Of a stretch of 64,000 nt of DNA, positions 43,106 to 52,753 are shown piece after piece. Positions within the stretch are counted from its first letter, which is position 1, and each line of letters opens with the position of its first letter. Origin of the DNA: Allomyces arbusculus. Lineage: Eukaryota; Blastocladiomycota; Blastocladiomycetes; Blastocladiales; Blastocladiaceae. The stretch is from positions 1-64,000 of the forward strand of contig JADHYV010000011.1 in assembly GCA_027604705.1 (NCBI GenBank), written 5' to 3'. The notes below the pieces were generated by a model, which searched no databases, was not told the DNA's origin, and was given only the letters and a program-made list of their open reading frames with translations. A program made the translations under genes and the position numbers.

Positions 43106-44391
43106 CGTGTCGCGGGTGCGATGACGGGAATCAAGGGGCTGGCCCGGTCGGTCGATGAGCAGTTGAGGGCTTGGAAGAAGAGCAGCACTTTGGCCTGACC
43201 GGTAAAACTGGATGGCGCGCGCGGCGCGTGGTCGTCGTTGACGGCCCAACGGGTTGGTCTCGATGGTTGGTTGGTCTCAGTGAAACACGGATTCAAGTCG
43301 CCTGAGTGTTGCGAGCGAGCGCTGATTCTCACAGCAGGAGCTTCGAAGGGGACCAAAGAGGGTAGGGAGGAGCGAGAGGAGCGAGACGGAGCCGGCACCA
43401 GCGAGGGAGAGGCGGCTGGTATTTATTGAGCCCCGACCGGGTCCTTGCCGACGACGCCCGCGCCCCGGGTCTGCAGGGCCGGCGACTGGCGCGCGCGCAC
43501 GGGGCCAGCGCACTTTCTGGAGGCTGCCGTCACGGCGGGCCTCACGGCGGGCCTCACGCTGTCCTCACGCGGACGGCGGCGGCGACGCACGAGCGGACGT
43601 GAGGTCCATTTCCCTGAGGCGACTGGGCGCGCAGGCCCGAGGTGGCGATGGTCATGCCGTGCCGCTTGCGGTCGGTGCGTTGCTCTGGACGAGGTCGGGT
43701 CGGGCGCGGTCTGAACGCAGCCGCCTTCAAGTCCGGATTTCGAGTGTCGCGATAAACGATAAAGGCAATTTGGGCGATTTTCGAGTGATGAAAGCGGCCA
43801 CCCCGTGACCGTGTCGCGGGTGCAGGCGACGCAGCAAGAGATCAGGCAATTCCGCGGGACCTGTTCCCCGCTTGAAAAGCGAAGAGGAACGCGAAGGCAA
43901 AATACGCAGCCCTTGCCTGCACGCGATCTGACTTTCTTTGGTCGGCCATCATCTGAATGCGACTCAAGGAGTAAATGGTTGATGATTTTATGGGCAGCAA
44001 TAGAACCACTTGCAAAAGGTACAGCATCGACTGCAAAGGCCAGCGACAACTGAGAGGGAAACGACAGAGGAGAAGCGCCAAACAGACAAAGGAGAATAAT
44101 GAGAGCGGGAACAGAACAATAACGGGTGGTATCCTGGGTTGGGTTTCCGGGTGGCACACATCGGGGCTTCGAACAAGATTTGGGCAGACATGGGTGCAGT
44201 GGGGGGGGGGGGGGGTACAATATGTACAGCGGTCGCGACAGCGCGAACGAAAATGAACGGCCAAAATGGGGTGGGAAGAGGAAGGGAAAACAACGACACG
44301 ACAGGAAAAGTACACACGAACGGGACAAAATAGTACGAACGGAACAGATTAGCGGCAGCAGCGCGGCCACGAAAAAACTTCAATGACGAGC
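43106..44391. other. intergenic region
   Basis: About 1.3 kb between the permease start and the RasGAP stop. A 315-codon minus-strand frame (43423-44370) spans it but has no domain and runs through the poly-G tract; not called. The permease promoter should lie at the left. Confidence 0.4.
44201..44215. repeat. poly-G tract (15 nt)
   Basis: Fifteen consecutive G on the plus strand in the RasGAP downstream region. Confidence 0.95.
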
Positions 44392-46143
44392 TTACACGGC
44401 TTGTGCGAGCGAGACCTGTTCCTCGGCCACGCGTACAGCGTGCACGCCCGCAGCTAGCACCGCCTCGAACGCGGTCCGCTCGGCATCGCGCTGCCGCGCG
44501 TACGCGACCGCGACCGCAACCCGATGCGCGAGCCGTGCCGGGGTCGTGATCCCAGCTGCAAAAAGCTCGTGCACCTGTCGCTGAACGGGCGCGCCCGCCG
44601 AGTGTAAGACCGCTTCGAGCCACGCGGCACTTGCTGCCGGAACATGCCGCAAAACACCGCGCATCGATGACGGGATGCGCACGACAGCCTGCTCGAGATC
44701 GGCCACGACTGCGGCCGTCGCGACTGCTGCAGCGGCCTCGTTTGGGTCAGCTGCTGCGAGTTCGGCGGGAAGGAACGGCGGCGCAGCCATGGGATCAAGT
44801 GGAATCGGATACTGTGCTGCGAGCACCGCAGGCGGCAGTGGACGAACGAACGTCGTGGCCGACGTGCCGCACAGCGAGTCGCGCAGTGGGACAAGGGACG
44901 GGTCGAGTTCCGTCGTCGGTGTCGCAGCAAGCACTCTGCGCACTGCGACGAGATCATACCCGGACATGCGCACCATGGCGGGTGCCGCGGGTGCGCCGCG
45001 CGTGTACAGCTCGCTCGCGTCATCAATCACAGAGTCGTCAGCGACAGCCAGCAGGAACCGCTGCATCGTGTCGGCGTGCGCCTCACTCCACGCGTGCAAC
45101 GGTGCCATGTAGGGCTCCTTGGTCCGCGACGGCTGGTTGGCGAGATGTTGCAAGACTTTGGCGACCAGCGTCACGGCACGGCGCGCATGCGCTGGTAAGG
45201 AAGGTGCCGTGACGAGCGCCGGGTTGACGAACCGCAGCAGGAAAAACCCGCCAATTACAGCGGCCACATGTGCGCGCGGTGCACACGGGTCCTTGCGTAG
45301 CGCTAGACGCCGGATCTGTGTGCAGATGCGCCGTATTCCGAGCGGGACCCGGTCGAGCGACGCGAGGATCGCCGTGAAGAGCGCTGCGGCCAAATCTTGG
45401 AGCAGACGCATGCGCGCGGCACAGACGGCGGGTGGAGCGTCGGTGCGTGTCGGGTCGACTTCAACGTCGAGGTCCGGGATCTGTGCGAGCACGGCGACAC
45501 GGTCGGCAACAATCGAGTCGAGGTAGTGCCGCGACGTGTCGGTCTGCGTGTAGGCGGCGAGTAGTTTAGTTGCTGGCGACGTGGCCCGCAACAGACTGCC
45601 AGCATCCGAGACGCTCGCAAAGTGGTCGGCGAGCAAGTGGTCGAGAATGGCGAGCACGCCGGCCTCATCGGCCGCGTGGTGGCGGAACCGACGGTAGAGA
45701 CCATTCGTGACCCACGCGACCAGCCGATCCTGGTCGGGCGACGGCTGCACAATCCACTTCGCGACGACGTGTGGATGGGCGTAGAGGTACTTGATGAGCG
45801 CCGAGTAATGTGCGCGTCGGACTGGGTCGTCGAGCAGCCACGATGCAGCTCCATGGTCGCCACACGGCTCGTCGTCGTGATCAGATCCGCATGCCGACGG
45901 TGCTGGCGAGACGGGACCCGAGATAATAGGCCGGCCCAGCAGCAAGTCTGGTGGATTGCTGGAGCGCAAGGTTGGCTTGGCCGGGCCAACGGTCGGCGAC
46001 GCTGGTGGGGTGGCGGTGGCGGCCCCGACCACAGCTGCGGTGGTCGCCGTGGACGGCGCAATCGACGGTGATGCCGACCCGCGACGCCCGAGACTGGCAA
46101 ACGTTGCCGGCGAGAACAAGGTCGACAGGTGTGCGATCTTCAT
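44392..46143 (-). CDS. RasGAP-domain protein
   Basis: A single-exon frame of 583 residues from MKIAHLSTLFSPATFASLGR; it stays open upstream to 46737, so a longer N-terminus (781 residues) is possible but that part is low-complexity. After a Ser/Ala/Pro-rich leader, the GAP fold spans about 110-400: the arginine-finger loop SLLRATSPATKLLAAYTQ (Arg present), and FFLLRFVNPALVTAPSLP, the FLR..NPA signature. It should speed GTP hydrolysis by Ras, turning off Ras/cAMP signalling. The C-terminal region (YPIPLDPMAAPPFLPAELAA; LARIAHRVAVAVAYARQRD-type helices) is not recognised. No C2 or PH domain is seen, unlike many RasGAPs; the layout is closer to IQGAP or Gap1-type stand-alone domains. Confidence 0.85.
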   Translation of the reverse strand: MKIAHLSTLFSPATFASLGRRGSASPSIAPSTATTAAVVGAATATPPASPTVGPAKPTLRSSNPPDLLLGRPIISGPVSPAPSACGSDHDDEPCGDHGAASWLLDDPVRRAHYSALIKYLYAHPHVVAKWIVQPSPDQDRLVAWVTNGLYRRFRHHAADEAGVLAILDHLLADHFASVSDAGSLLRATSPATKLLAAYTQTDTSRHYLDSIVADRVAVLAQIPDLDVEVDPTRTDAPPAVCAARMRLLQDLAAALFTAILASLDRVPLGIRRICTQIRRLALRKDPCAPRAHVAAVIGGFFLLRFVNPALVTAPSLPAHARRAVTLVAKVLQHLANQPSRTKEPYMAPLHAWSEAHADTMQRFLLAVADDSVIDDASELYTRGAPAAPAMVRMSGYDLVAVRRVLAATPTTELDPSLVPLRDSLCGTSATTFVRPLPPAVLAAQYPIPLDPMAAPPFLPAELAAADPNEAAAAVATAAVVADLEQAVVRIPSSMRGVLRHVPAASAAWLEAVLHSAGAPVQRQVHELFAAGITTPARLAHRVAVAVAYARQRDAERTAFEAVLAAGVHAVRVAEEQVSLAQAV

Positions 46144-46831
46144 GCCGGCGCTTAGTGCTGTGCTTGATGCTGCTGCTGTTGTTCTTGCTGTTGCCGCTGA
46201 TATCTTTGCCGCTGATTGCTGCTGGTGTGGCCGTCGGTGCTGTCGGAGAGGATGTTCTTTGCTCGCTGCAGTTTGATGCTCGTCGACAAAGTGGATGCTG
46301 AACGATGCTGTGCACGAGCAGAGCGGGAGCAAGGACGAGTTGGTGGGCGTTGCCACGGAGATTGTGTGCAGAGGAAGCTGGACGCCCGGCCCCGTCGTGA
46401 CGTCCGAGGAGTTCCTTGCGGTGGCCCGCACGCACCGCACGTCGTCATCAAGATGCCGTCGTGCGTGGCGGGTGCGGTGCGGCGGACCGTCGAAGCCGGC
46501 GCGAACGGGCGGCGGTGGTGCTTTCAGTTGACCGCTGGCTGCAGAGCACGGCCCCGCGGCGCGTCGTCGTCGGGCGGCCCCCGCCACCACGGCTGCGGCG
46601 GGCACAGCGGCCGCGGACACCGCATTTGGAAGGCGGCCGTTGTCGCCTTGCGGGCGCGGCCTGTCAGCGTCTCGGCGGCGTGTCGTGCCGTGCACACATG
46701 ATCGCGAGACGACGCCTGCTGTGCCCTCAATTTGCAACTATTTACCTCATGACAGATCCTGCGCGCGTCGCCCCGTCACGGCCACGCGCCGCCCCCTACC
46801 TTGTCCACCCCATCCGGTGGCCGGGCCGACG
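46144..46831. other. RasGAP upstream region
   Basis: About 690 bp between the RasGAP start and the aquaglyceroporin stop, including CAG/CAA-rich repeats at about 46150-46240 (minus strand). It is either leader and promoter or an unconserved N-terminal extension of the RasGAP frame. Confidence 0.4.
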
Positions 46832-48215
46832 CTAGTTGAGGTACGTGGCCGCCGTCTCGGCACTGATCTCGCGCCGGCGCAGCTGCGGGTCGAGCTCTGC
46901 GGCCGACCGCGTGCCCAACGCCTGGCGCGTCTTGCCCCTCGATTCCGCAACCTGCTTGCCGCGCTCCTCGACCAGGTCGTCCTCAAACAAGTGCGTGTCG
47001 GCACGACCATACTGCTCGGCCGACTTTGGCCAGCAGCAAAACACGCGCATAACGATCCCGGCGAGCACGCCGCCGACGGGCGGCGCGATCATGGGCACCT
47101 ATCCCTCCGTTCTCCGAGGACGGATCAGTCACGCGTCCTGTATGCTGCTGGTGCTGCTGCACGTCATGGATACGCACCCACCAATAATCGTTGAACGCCG
47201 AAAACACTTCACGGCCGTACCCGACCATCAGCAAGAAAATCCGCGGCGCGAAATCGCGCGTCGGGTTGATCGCAAATGCCGTTTCTCCACCGAGCGCCAC
47301 CCCGACCGCGAAAATCGATATCCCCACGGTCACCGCCTTGTTCAACCCGGCCATCGCGCCATTGCGTGGCTCGGTCGCGGCCAAGACGCCCAACACAAAC
47401 ACCATGGTTCCAATCATCTCCACGAGAAACGCCGTGCCCGTCGTCATGTACTGCGCCGGATAGGTCGCGAAAATCCCGGCCGTCGCCATCGGGTAGGCGT
47501 TGGGCGGGCGCGTCCACGACGGGACCGTGCGGTGGCCGCCGTCGACGTGGTCGATCGCGCGCACGTAGCACGCGAAAATGATGGCGGCGCCGAGAAACGC
47601 ACCGATGCCTTGCGCGATCAGGTACCCGGGCACTTTGGTCCACGGGAAGCCGCGGTGCACGGCCATCGCAATGGTCACAGCCGGGTTCAGGTGGCCGCCG
47701 GAAATGTCGCCGGCGAGGAGGACACCTGGGTGGGTGCGGCGGGCGGGAGGGAGGGCGGGCCGCGAGTTAAACCTAATCGATTTCGAGGCCGAGGCAGAAG
47801 GTGGACGATCACCAGATCCGACCACCAGTCGAGCGCACGCGGTTCACGTACCAAGCGTGATCCCCGCCGCGAATCCAAAGCGCCTACAGAACGCGCAGAC
47901 CAAAGGTCATTTCTCCATCTGATCGTCCCTGCGTCCACGTTCGGTCGCTCCATACACTGAAAGAGCGTTGCCTTGCTCGCCCTTGGACAGGACCGTCTGC
48001 GCGACGGCGCCCTCGCCCACGGCCACGAGCATGAACGTGCCGAGGATTTCGGCCAGGTACTCGCGCAGGGCTACGTGCGCGCGCTGCCACCACGGCGCGT
48101 GCGGCATGCTCGGGTACAACGTCTGCAGGACGAGCGGCGGTGATGCCTCGTCGAGGTCGACGGCCGTCGTGTTGGAGTTGGAGTTGGAGTTGGTCTGGTG
48201 GTTCGTGTTGCTCAT
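46832..48215 (-). CDS. Aquaglyceroporin (MIP family)
   Basis: Four exons (48215-47956, 47883-47852, 47725-47178, 47098-46832; introns 72, 126 and 79 nt) in phase give 368 residues; the second exon is only 32 nt. Six spans and two half-helices are expected. The first pore motif is intact (DISGGHLNPAVTIAMAVHRG). The second is NPT instead of NPA (ETAFAINPTRDFAPRI) and has the Arg-Asp pair typical of glycerol facilitators. The extended third loop (VDGGHRTVPSWTRPPNAY) also fits the glycerol type. Cytosolic ends are long: a Ser/Asn/Thr-rich N-terminus and a charged C-terminal tail (RADTHLFEDDLVEERGKQVA). Likely role: glycerol/water flux in osmotic adjustment. Confidence 0.93.
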
Positions 48216-48528
48216 GGTGGCATCGCTGTGTGGCGCGCGGCGAGTATCAAAGAGAGCGAGAGAGGACGCGCCGCCCGCGGATGCGATGCGGGAAAAGGAG
48301 TGAAGAGAGGGGCCACGAGGGCACGCGGGTCGAAGGAGAGGTCGCCGTGATGAAGCTGGCGACCATGGTCACTGGCCACGCGGCGAAACGCGACATTCAT
48401 GAACGTGCAAGCTCCGGCCAGCAAGGCCCATATCCAAAAGGCAAGAATCAACTGTTTACAACCTGGAACATACTTCAACGGATTTCACGCAACAACAACA
48501 ACAACAACAACACTATCATTGGCGCCCA
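48216..48528. other. spacer with CAA microsatellite
   Basis: 313 bp between two minus-strand genes; a (CAA)7 run at 48490-48511 lies just past the RING gene stop. Confidence 0.6.
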
Positions 48529-51284
48529 TCACGCCGACGCAACTCCACCCCCGTCCTCCTCCCCCTCGACCCTCCACAACACTCCACCCACCGGACTCGG
48601 CAGCGGCACCGCATCCCCAACTGCCGCCGCTGCTTCGACAGCCGGCACCAGGTCGGCCTGGCACAGCGGGCACGTCGGCGCATGCTCGCGCAGCCACGGG
48701 TCGACGCACGCGCCATGGAAATGGTGCCCGCACCCGGGCAGGACGCGCACGAGGTCGCCGCCAGCGTATGCCGTCAGACAGATCGTGCACTGCGCGTGGT
48801 CGCTGTCGTGCACGTGCACGCGCCACGCGGGGCACGCGGGAGGTTCGACCGGAGCGGGTGCCGCGGGTTCCGGGCTCACCGTGAAGGTCGCAGCGCGCGG
48901 TGCAAGGGAACGCATCCACCACGGCCGCCGTACATGAACCGCCCGCGCGGCCGTGGTCGAGCCGCGGCTCGATGACCGGCCGAGCGATTTCGCGGATTTT
49001 GGGATCGGCGAGACTGGGTCGGGTTCGGCAACGGGAACAATAGACATACGCGGCGATGACAGGGCCGCGGCCGAGGGCTGTACCGGCGGAGTCGGTAAAG
49101 GCGGTAAAGGTGGTTGCAACGTGTACACGGCAATGACCATCGTCGCGAGCTCCGCGTCGGACAAACCCATCTGAAACGAGTCATCGTCGCCGCGCGTAAA
49201 CGACGCATACCCGAGCACTTCCACGAGCACTTCGATTGGATCACGCGTCAGGCCGAGGGCTGAGAAAATGCCGACGAGGCAGGGCTATTGAAATCGGAAA
49301 GTATGAGTCTGGTAGAGAGCACGGTTCGGGAAGAGGAGACGAAGAATACTCACCATACAGAACATGGTTGCTGCGAGGAGTAAAACGGGCATCAAAACGG
49401 TCAGGTACGCGTACACCAAAAACGCAATCGTGCCGTAGAACAGTGCCGGTCGAGAATCCTCGCTCGCAGCCTCGGCCAAAATGGCGTAATTTGCCAGCAA
49501 AAACAGCAATACGAATAGCGCGGTCACGCCGTGATCTAGGCGCTGGGCCCATGACGGACGGACCGCGCCCGAAGGTGGTAGCAGCGGCTCTGATAATAGC
49601 ACACGGCTGTCACCAACCGGTGGAGAAGTGCCAGTTGTAGATGGGGGACGCTCAAGATTCGTCGGTGCAACATCCTCGGCCGGTCCAGGCCAGAGCAGGT
49701 CCAGGAGCAGGCTCGGGAACAGGAGCACGGTGCGGGTCAAACAGAGCGCGTGGAAGACGATAAGCGTGGACCCATTGCCCGGAGCAGAAGAAGAATCGGG
49801 CCCACTGCTATGCCCTGGAACTGCGGCGAAGTCTCGAGATGGCGACGACGATAGGCCGAGAGCGAGACTCGCATTGAGCAATTGAAGCAGCGACACAGTG
49901 ACCCGCACGCCGAACCCAGCCTTGGCGAGCGTCGACTTGAATTCCCTGCACGATTCAGGTTAGTAACTGTACATGCAATAGCCACTCATTCAGTGCGAAC
50001 GTACCAAGACCTGGATATTCGTTCGGCCAGCGTCAATCTGACCACCTCCCCATCGACTTGCGGCAGGGCGTGGCTCGAGCCCGGCCGTGGCGACACCGGG
50101 TGGAGATATCGCCGCAGCACGGCCAACGACCGGGGCGACTGAGCGACGATCAATGGGGTGCTTGGGGATCGAGGCGGCTGCGGCAAAGGTCCCGTTTCCA
50201 AATCCATGGCACGATCCAGGTCACGACGACCCGCGCGTTCCGGTAATGGTGCCCACTCGTCGGACCCCGCCGAAGTCAGCGAGTCCAGCGACGTGTGAAT
50301 CCAGTCGTCCGACTGCGTGGTCGTGGGTTCTGGCACGGGCCGCAGCACGCTGCCGCGTCGCTCGCGCCGCCAGTAGGCCACGGCGAGCGGCATCGACGAC
50401 GTGGCCGACGACATGTCCGGCACAGATCCGGCGCGCAATCTACCAGCCAGCCAGCTGCCGAGCGGTGCAAGGCCCCACGCGCTCCCGCCGCCATGACGTG
50501 TGGGTCTCGCAGAGGGAAGTGCCCCGAGCTCGTCGCGCCACTCGCTTTGCATTGATGGGACTGTGCTCGACACGGACCGCGGCCGCATCGGCTTCCACGA
50601 GTCGCCTGTTGCCGACGTGTCGGGTGTGGTCAGGTCGACTTGTGATTGGATGCCGCCGCGAAGGAGGCCAGCAGAGGCGGATGCGAAGCTCGACCGTGCC
50701 GACTGCGACTCGCGCATGGCCCATAGTGGGGTCAATGTGGCGGCCGTTGATGTAGTCGAGTGGTCGGGCATTCCGCTATTGTAGGGACCTGCGTAGGCGA
50801 GCGAGGTGGTTGACGGCCATTGGTGCAAGTGATCGGAGCGGCTGCGGATCATGTGAAAGGATTGGCGTGGCAACGGCAGCACTGTCAACGTCGTGCCTTG
50901 ATCGCAAACAGGATCGCTGTCGTGCGGAAGTAATTCCCGCATCGACGCCGCATTCCGACCATCGACCGGCGGGGTCGCAGCGGGTGCGTGCGGTTCCGCG
51001 CGGGCCATGGCCAGGTCGTGACAGTCGGTTTGCAGAGAAGCTGGGCCGCCAAATTGTGTGGTCGTTCTCGTGGTTGTCGCTGGCGCCACGGTTGGCGGAC
51101 GCCGACATGGGATAGCGAGGTTGTTGCTTCCTCGCGCTTGGGTAGAGAGATCTTGATCGGCTGCCGGGGATGGCGCACGGCAGGGTTCTTCGTTTAGATT
51201 GCACTGCGTATGCGTTGGTTGGCCTGCGGTTGGACGGTTGCCATTTTGGTGCCGGTGACATCGCTGGCGGTTTACAAGATGCAC
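48529..51284 (-). CDS. Multipass RING-H2 E3 ubiquitin ligase
   Basis: Three exons (51284-50005, 49945-49354, 49284-48529; introns 59 and 69 nt, the first with a TACTAAC branch site) in phase give up to 875 residues. The N-terminal 420 residues are disordered and Ser/Arg/Pro-rich; the true start is unsure, with in-frame Met at 51284, 51008 (MARAEPHAPA) and later. Three or four membrane spans follow (LIVFHALCLTRTVLLFPSLL; GVTALFVLLFLLANYAILAE; IAFLVYAYLTVLMPVLLLAA). Near the C-terminus is a complete C3H2C3 RING: CTICLTAYAGGDLVRVLPGC, GHHFHGACVDPWL, TCPLCQ. It should ubiquitinate membrane substrates. It is divergent from a PPxY-bearing membrane protein. Confidence 0.85.
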
Positions 51285-51391
51285 TCAAAAACCATCGTTT
51301 CTCGCAACCTGTCGCGACCAACCTCGTCGCTCTCTCACTGTCCGCCGTTACCCGCAACTCGCTGCAATCTGCTCGCGCATACTTGTCCATC

Positions 51392-52545
51392 ATGTTTCGT
51401 CCGCCAGTCGTGCGCCCGGCCGCCGCGCCGTGCCCTCGGCGCCACCGCTTCCACCAAACTATGCTGCATCAACGTTGAGCTCGGCACTCGCCAGTCCCAG
51501 CCGTCCTTCACCAGCCTCAATTGTGGGGTCTCCCGTGCGCTACCCGGACCTGTCGGCCGAAACCGTGCCCATGGTGCCGCTTATCCACGGTGCCGGCGCG
51601 TCGTCGTCATTCTCGCCAGCAATTTCGCCGACCAAGGCCGACCCAGCTCTCGACTTGCCGCCGTCCTACGCGGCTGGAGGTGCACCACCGCCCGCGTATT
51701 CGGATAGCGCAGGGTTTACGGCTGCGTCGGTGCCGGTTGGTGATACTCCCTCGAGTTTGCCAGAATCGCCAGGTATCTACGCATCTGGCCGATGCTCCTG
51801 CATTTACCATGCGAACGCTCAACTCGCCAGCCGCCCGTAGCCGACAGCGCTCCATCCCCACGTAGCGCCTTTGCGCTACGCTTGTTCCCCTTCTCGCTCA
51901 CGATCGGTGCCGCACTCTCGTTTTGGCTCGTGGCCATCAATGTAACGATTTTCAACATCGATCAGGACGTGACTTCACACTACAACCGTTACTAAGGCGA
52001 CCTGTTCACTTCCGGGTCGGACCTTGCTTTTGCTGGCGTGTTTGCTGCGCTGTTCTTTCTCTCGGCCATGTTCGACCTCACGTGGCTCTTTTCGTACCGC
52101 ACGGTGCGCTTTTGCGTTGGCGACGCGCATTGCCGTGATGTTGATCTCGTCTTGTATCCCACAGAGCCAAATGCCGCGCGCGCGCATGCGCATCTTTCTC
52201 ATCTTCACGCTCATCACAGCCGTGCACTGGTGGCTCGCGCAGTCGGCTCTGTGGGAGGTTGCGTTCTTCCAGCTGCTGGTCATGAGTGGGGATGTCGACA
52301 CGACGACCACGTTCTTCTCGCCGAGTGTGTTCATGGTCGTGTGCCTGGTCTCGAGGGTGCGTGCGCCGTTGATTGCCGAGAATAGCGGTATGTGTCGCTC
52401 GCTCACTCACGGCACCACAAACGTAGATAATGACGCTCGTTACATTCCGGCAGGCCATGGGGCGGCGCGTCGCTCCCAACTGATCGCTGTCCGTGGAGGT
52501 GGAGAACGATTCAGCACGGACTCAGGCACTCTTGCGCTGGAATAG
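51392..52545 (+). CDS. PPxY-motif multipass membrane protein, possibly broken
   Basis: From ATG 51392 the text MFRPPVVRPAAA runs into VPSAPPLPPNYAAS after an apparent one-base slip near 51425. Three PPxY motifs follow: PPNY, PPSY and PPAY. A GTTGGT donor at 51736 and CAG at 51830 keep phase into a first span (FSLTIGAALSFWLVAINVTI). An in-frame TAA at 51993-51995 then interrupts an otherwise continuous frame with a second span (AGVFAALFFLSAMFDLTWLF). Introns 52104-52164 and 52388-52453 lead to a third span (RIFLIFTLITAVHWWLAQSA) and VMVVCLV-like text, ending at 52545. PPxY motifs bind WW domains of NEDD4/Rsp5 ligases; PPxY plus three spans recalls NDFIP adaptors. The slip and stop may be sequence errors or mean that the gene is dying. 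The spliced model is tentative. Confidence 0.5.
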
Positions 52546-52753
52546 ACGATTCCTCGGGTATTGATTTGGTGTTTTTGTTTGACCACGCTGCTGCATGTAG
52601 CATATACAGTACTTCATTCGCCCTGGTCAAGAATCATGGCTTTTTTTGATGCTGGACACAAAATTGGACCCCTGCCATGCTCCCGCATGGCCCCACTCCT
52701 TCTCCGTCTCCTCCTCCATCCTTCTCCACTACAGCCATTCGCGTTCCCATGGC

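Noticed and set aside
43423-44370. 315-codon minus frame between permease and RasGAP
   Set aside because: Runs through a poly-C tract, no motif, hydrophobic text is from pyrimidine-rich DNA.
48487-48512. CRISPR-like or structured repeat
   Set aside because: Simple (CAA)n microsatellite.
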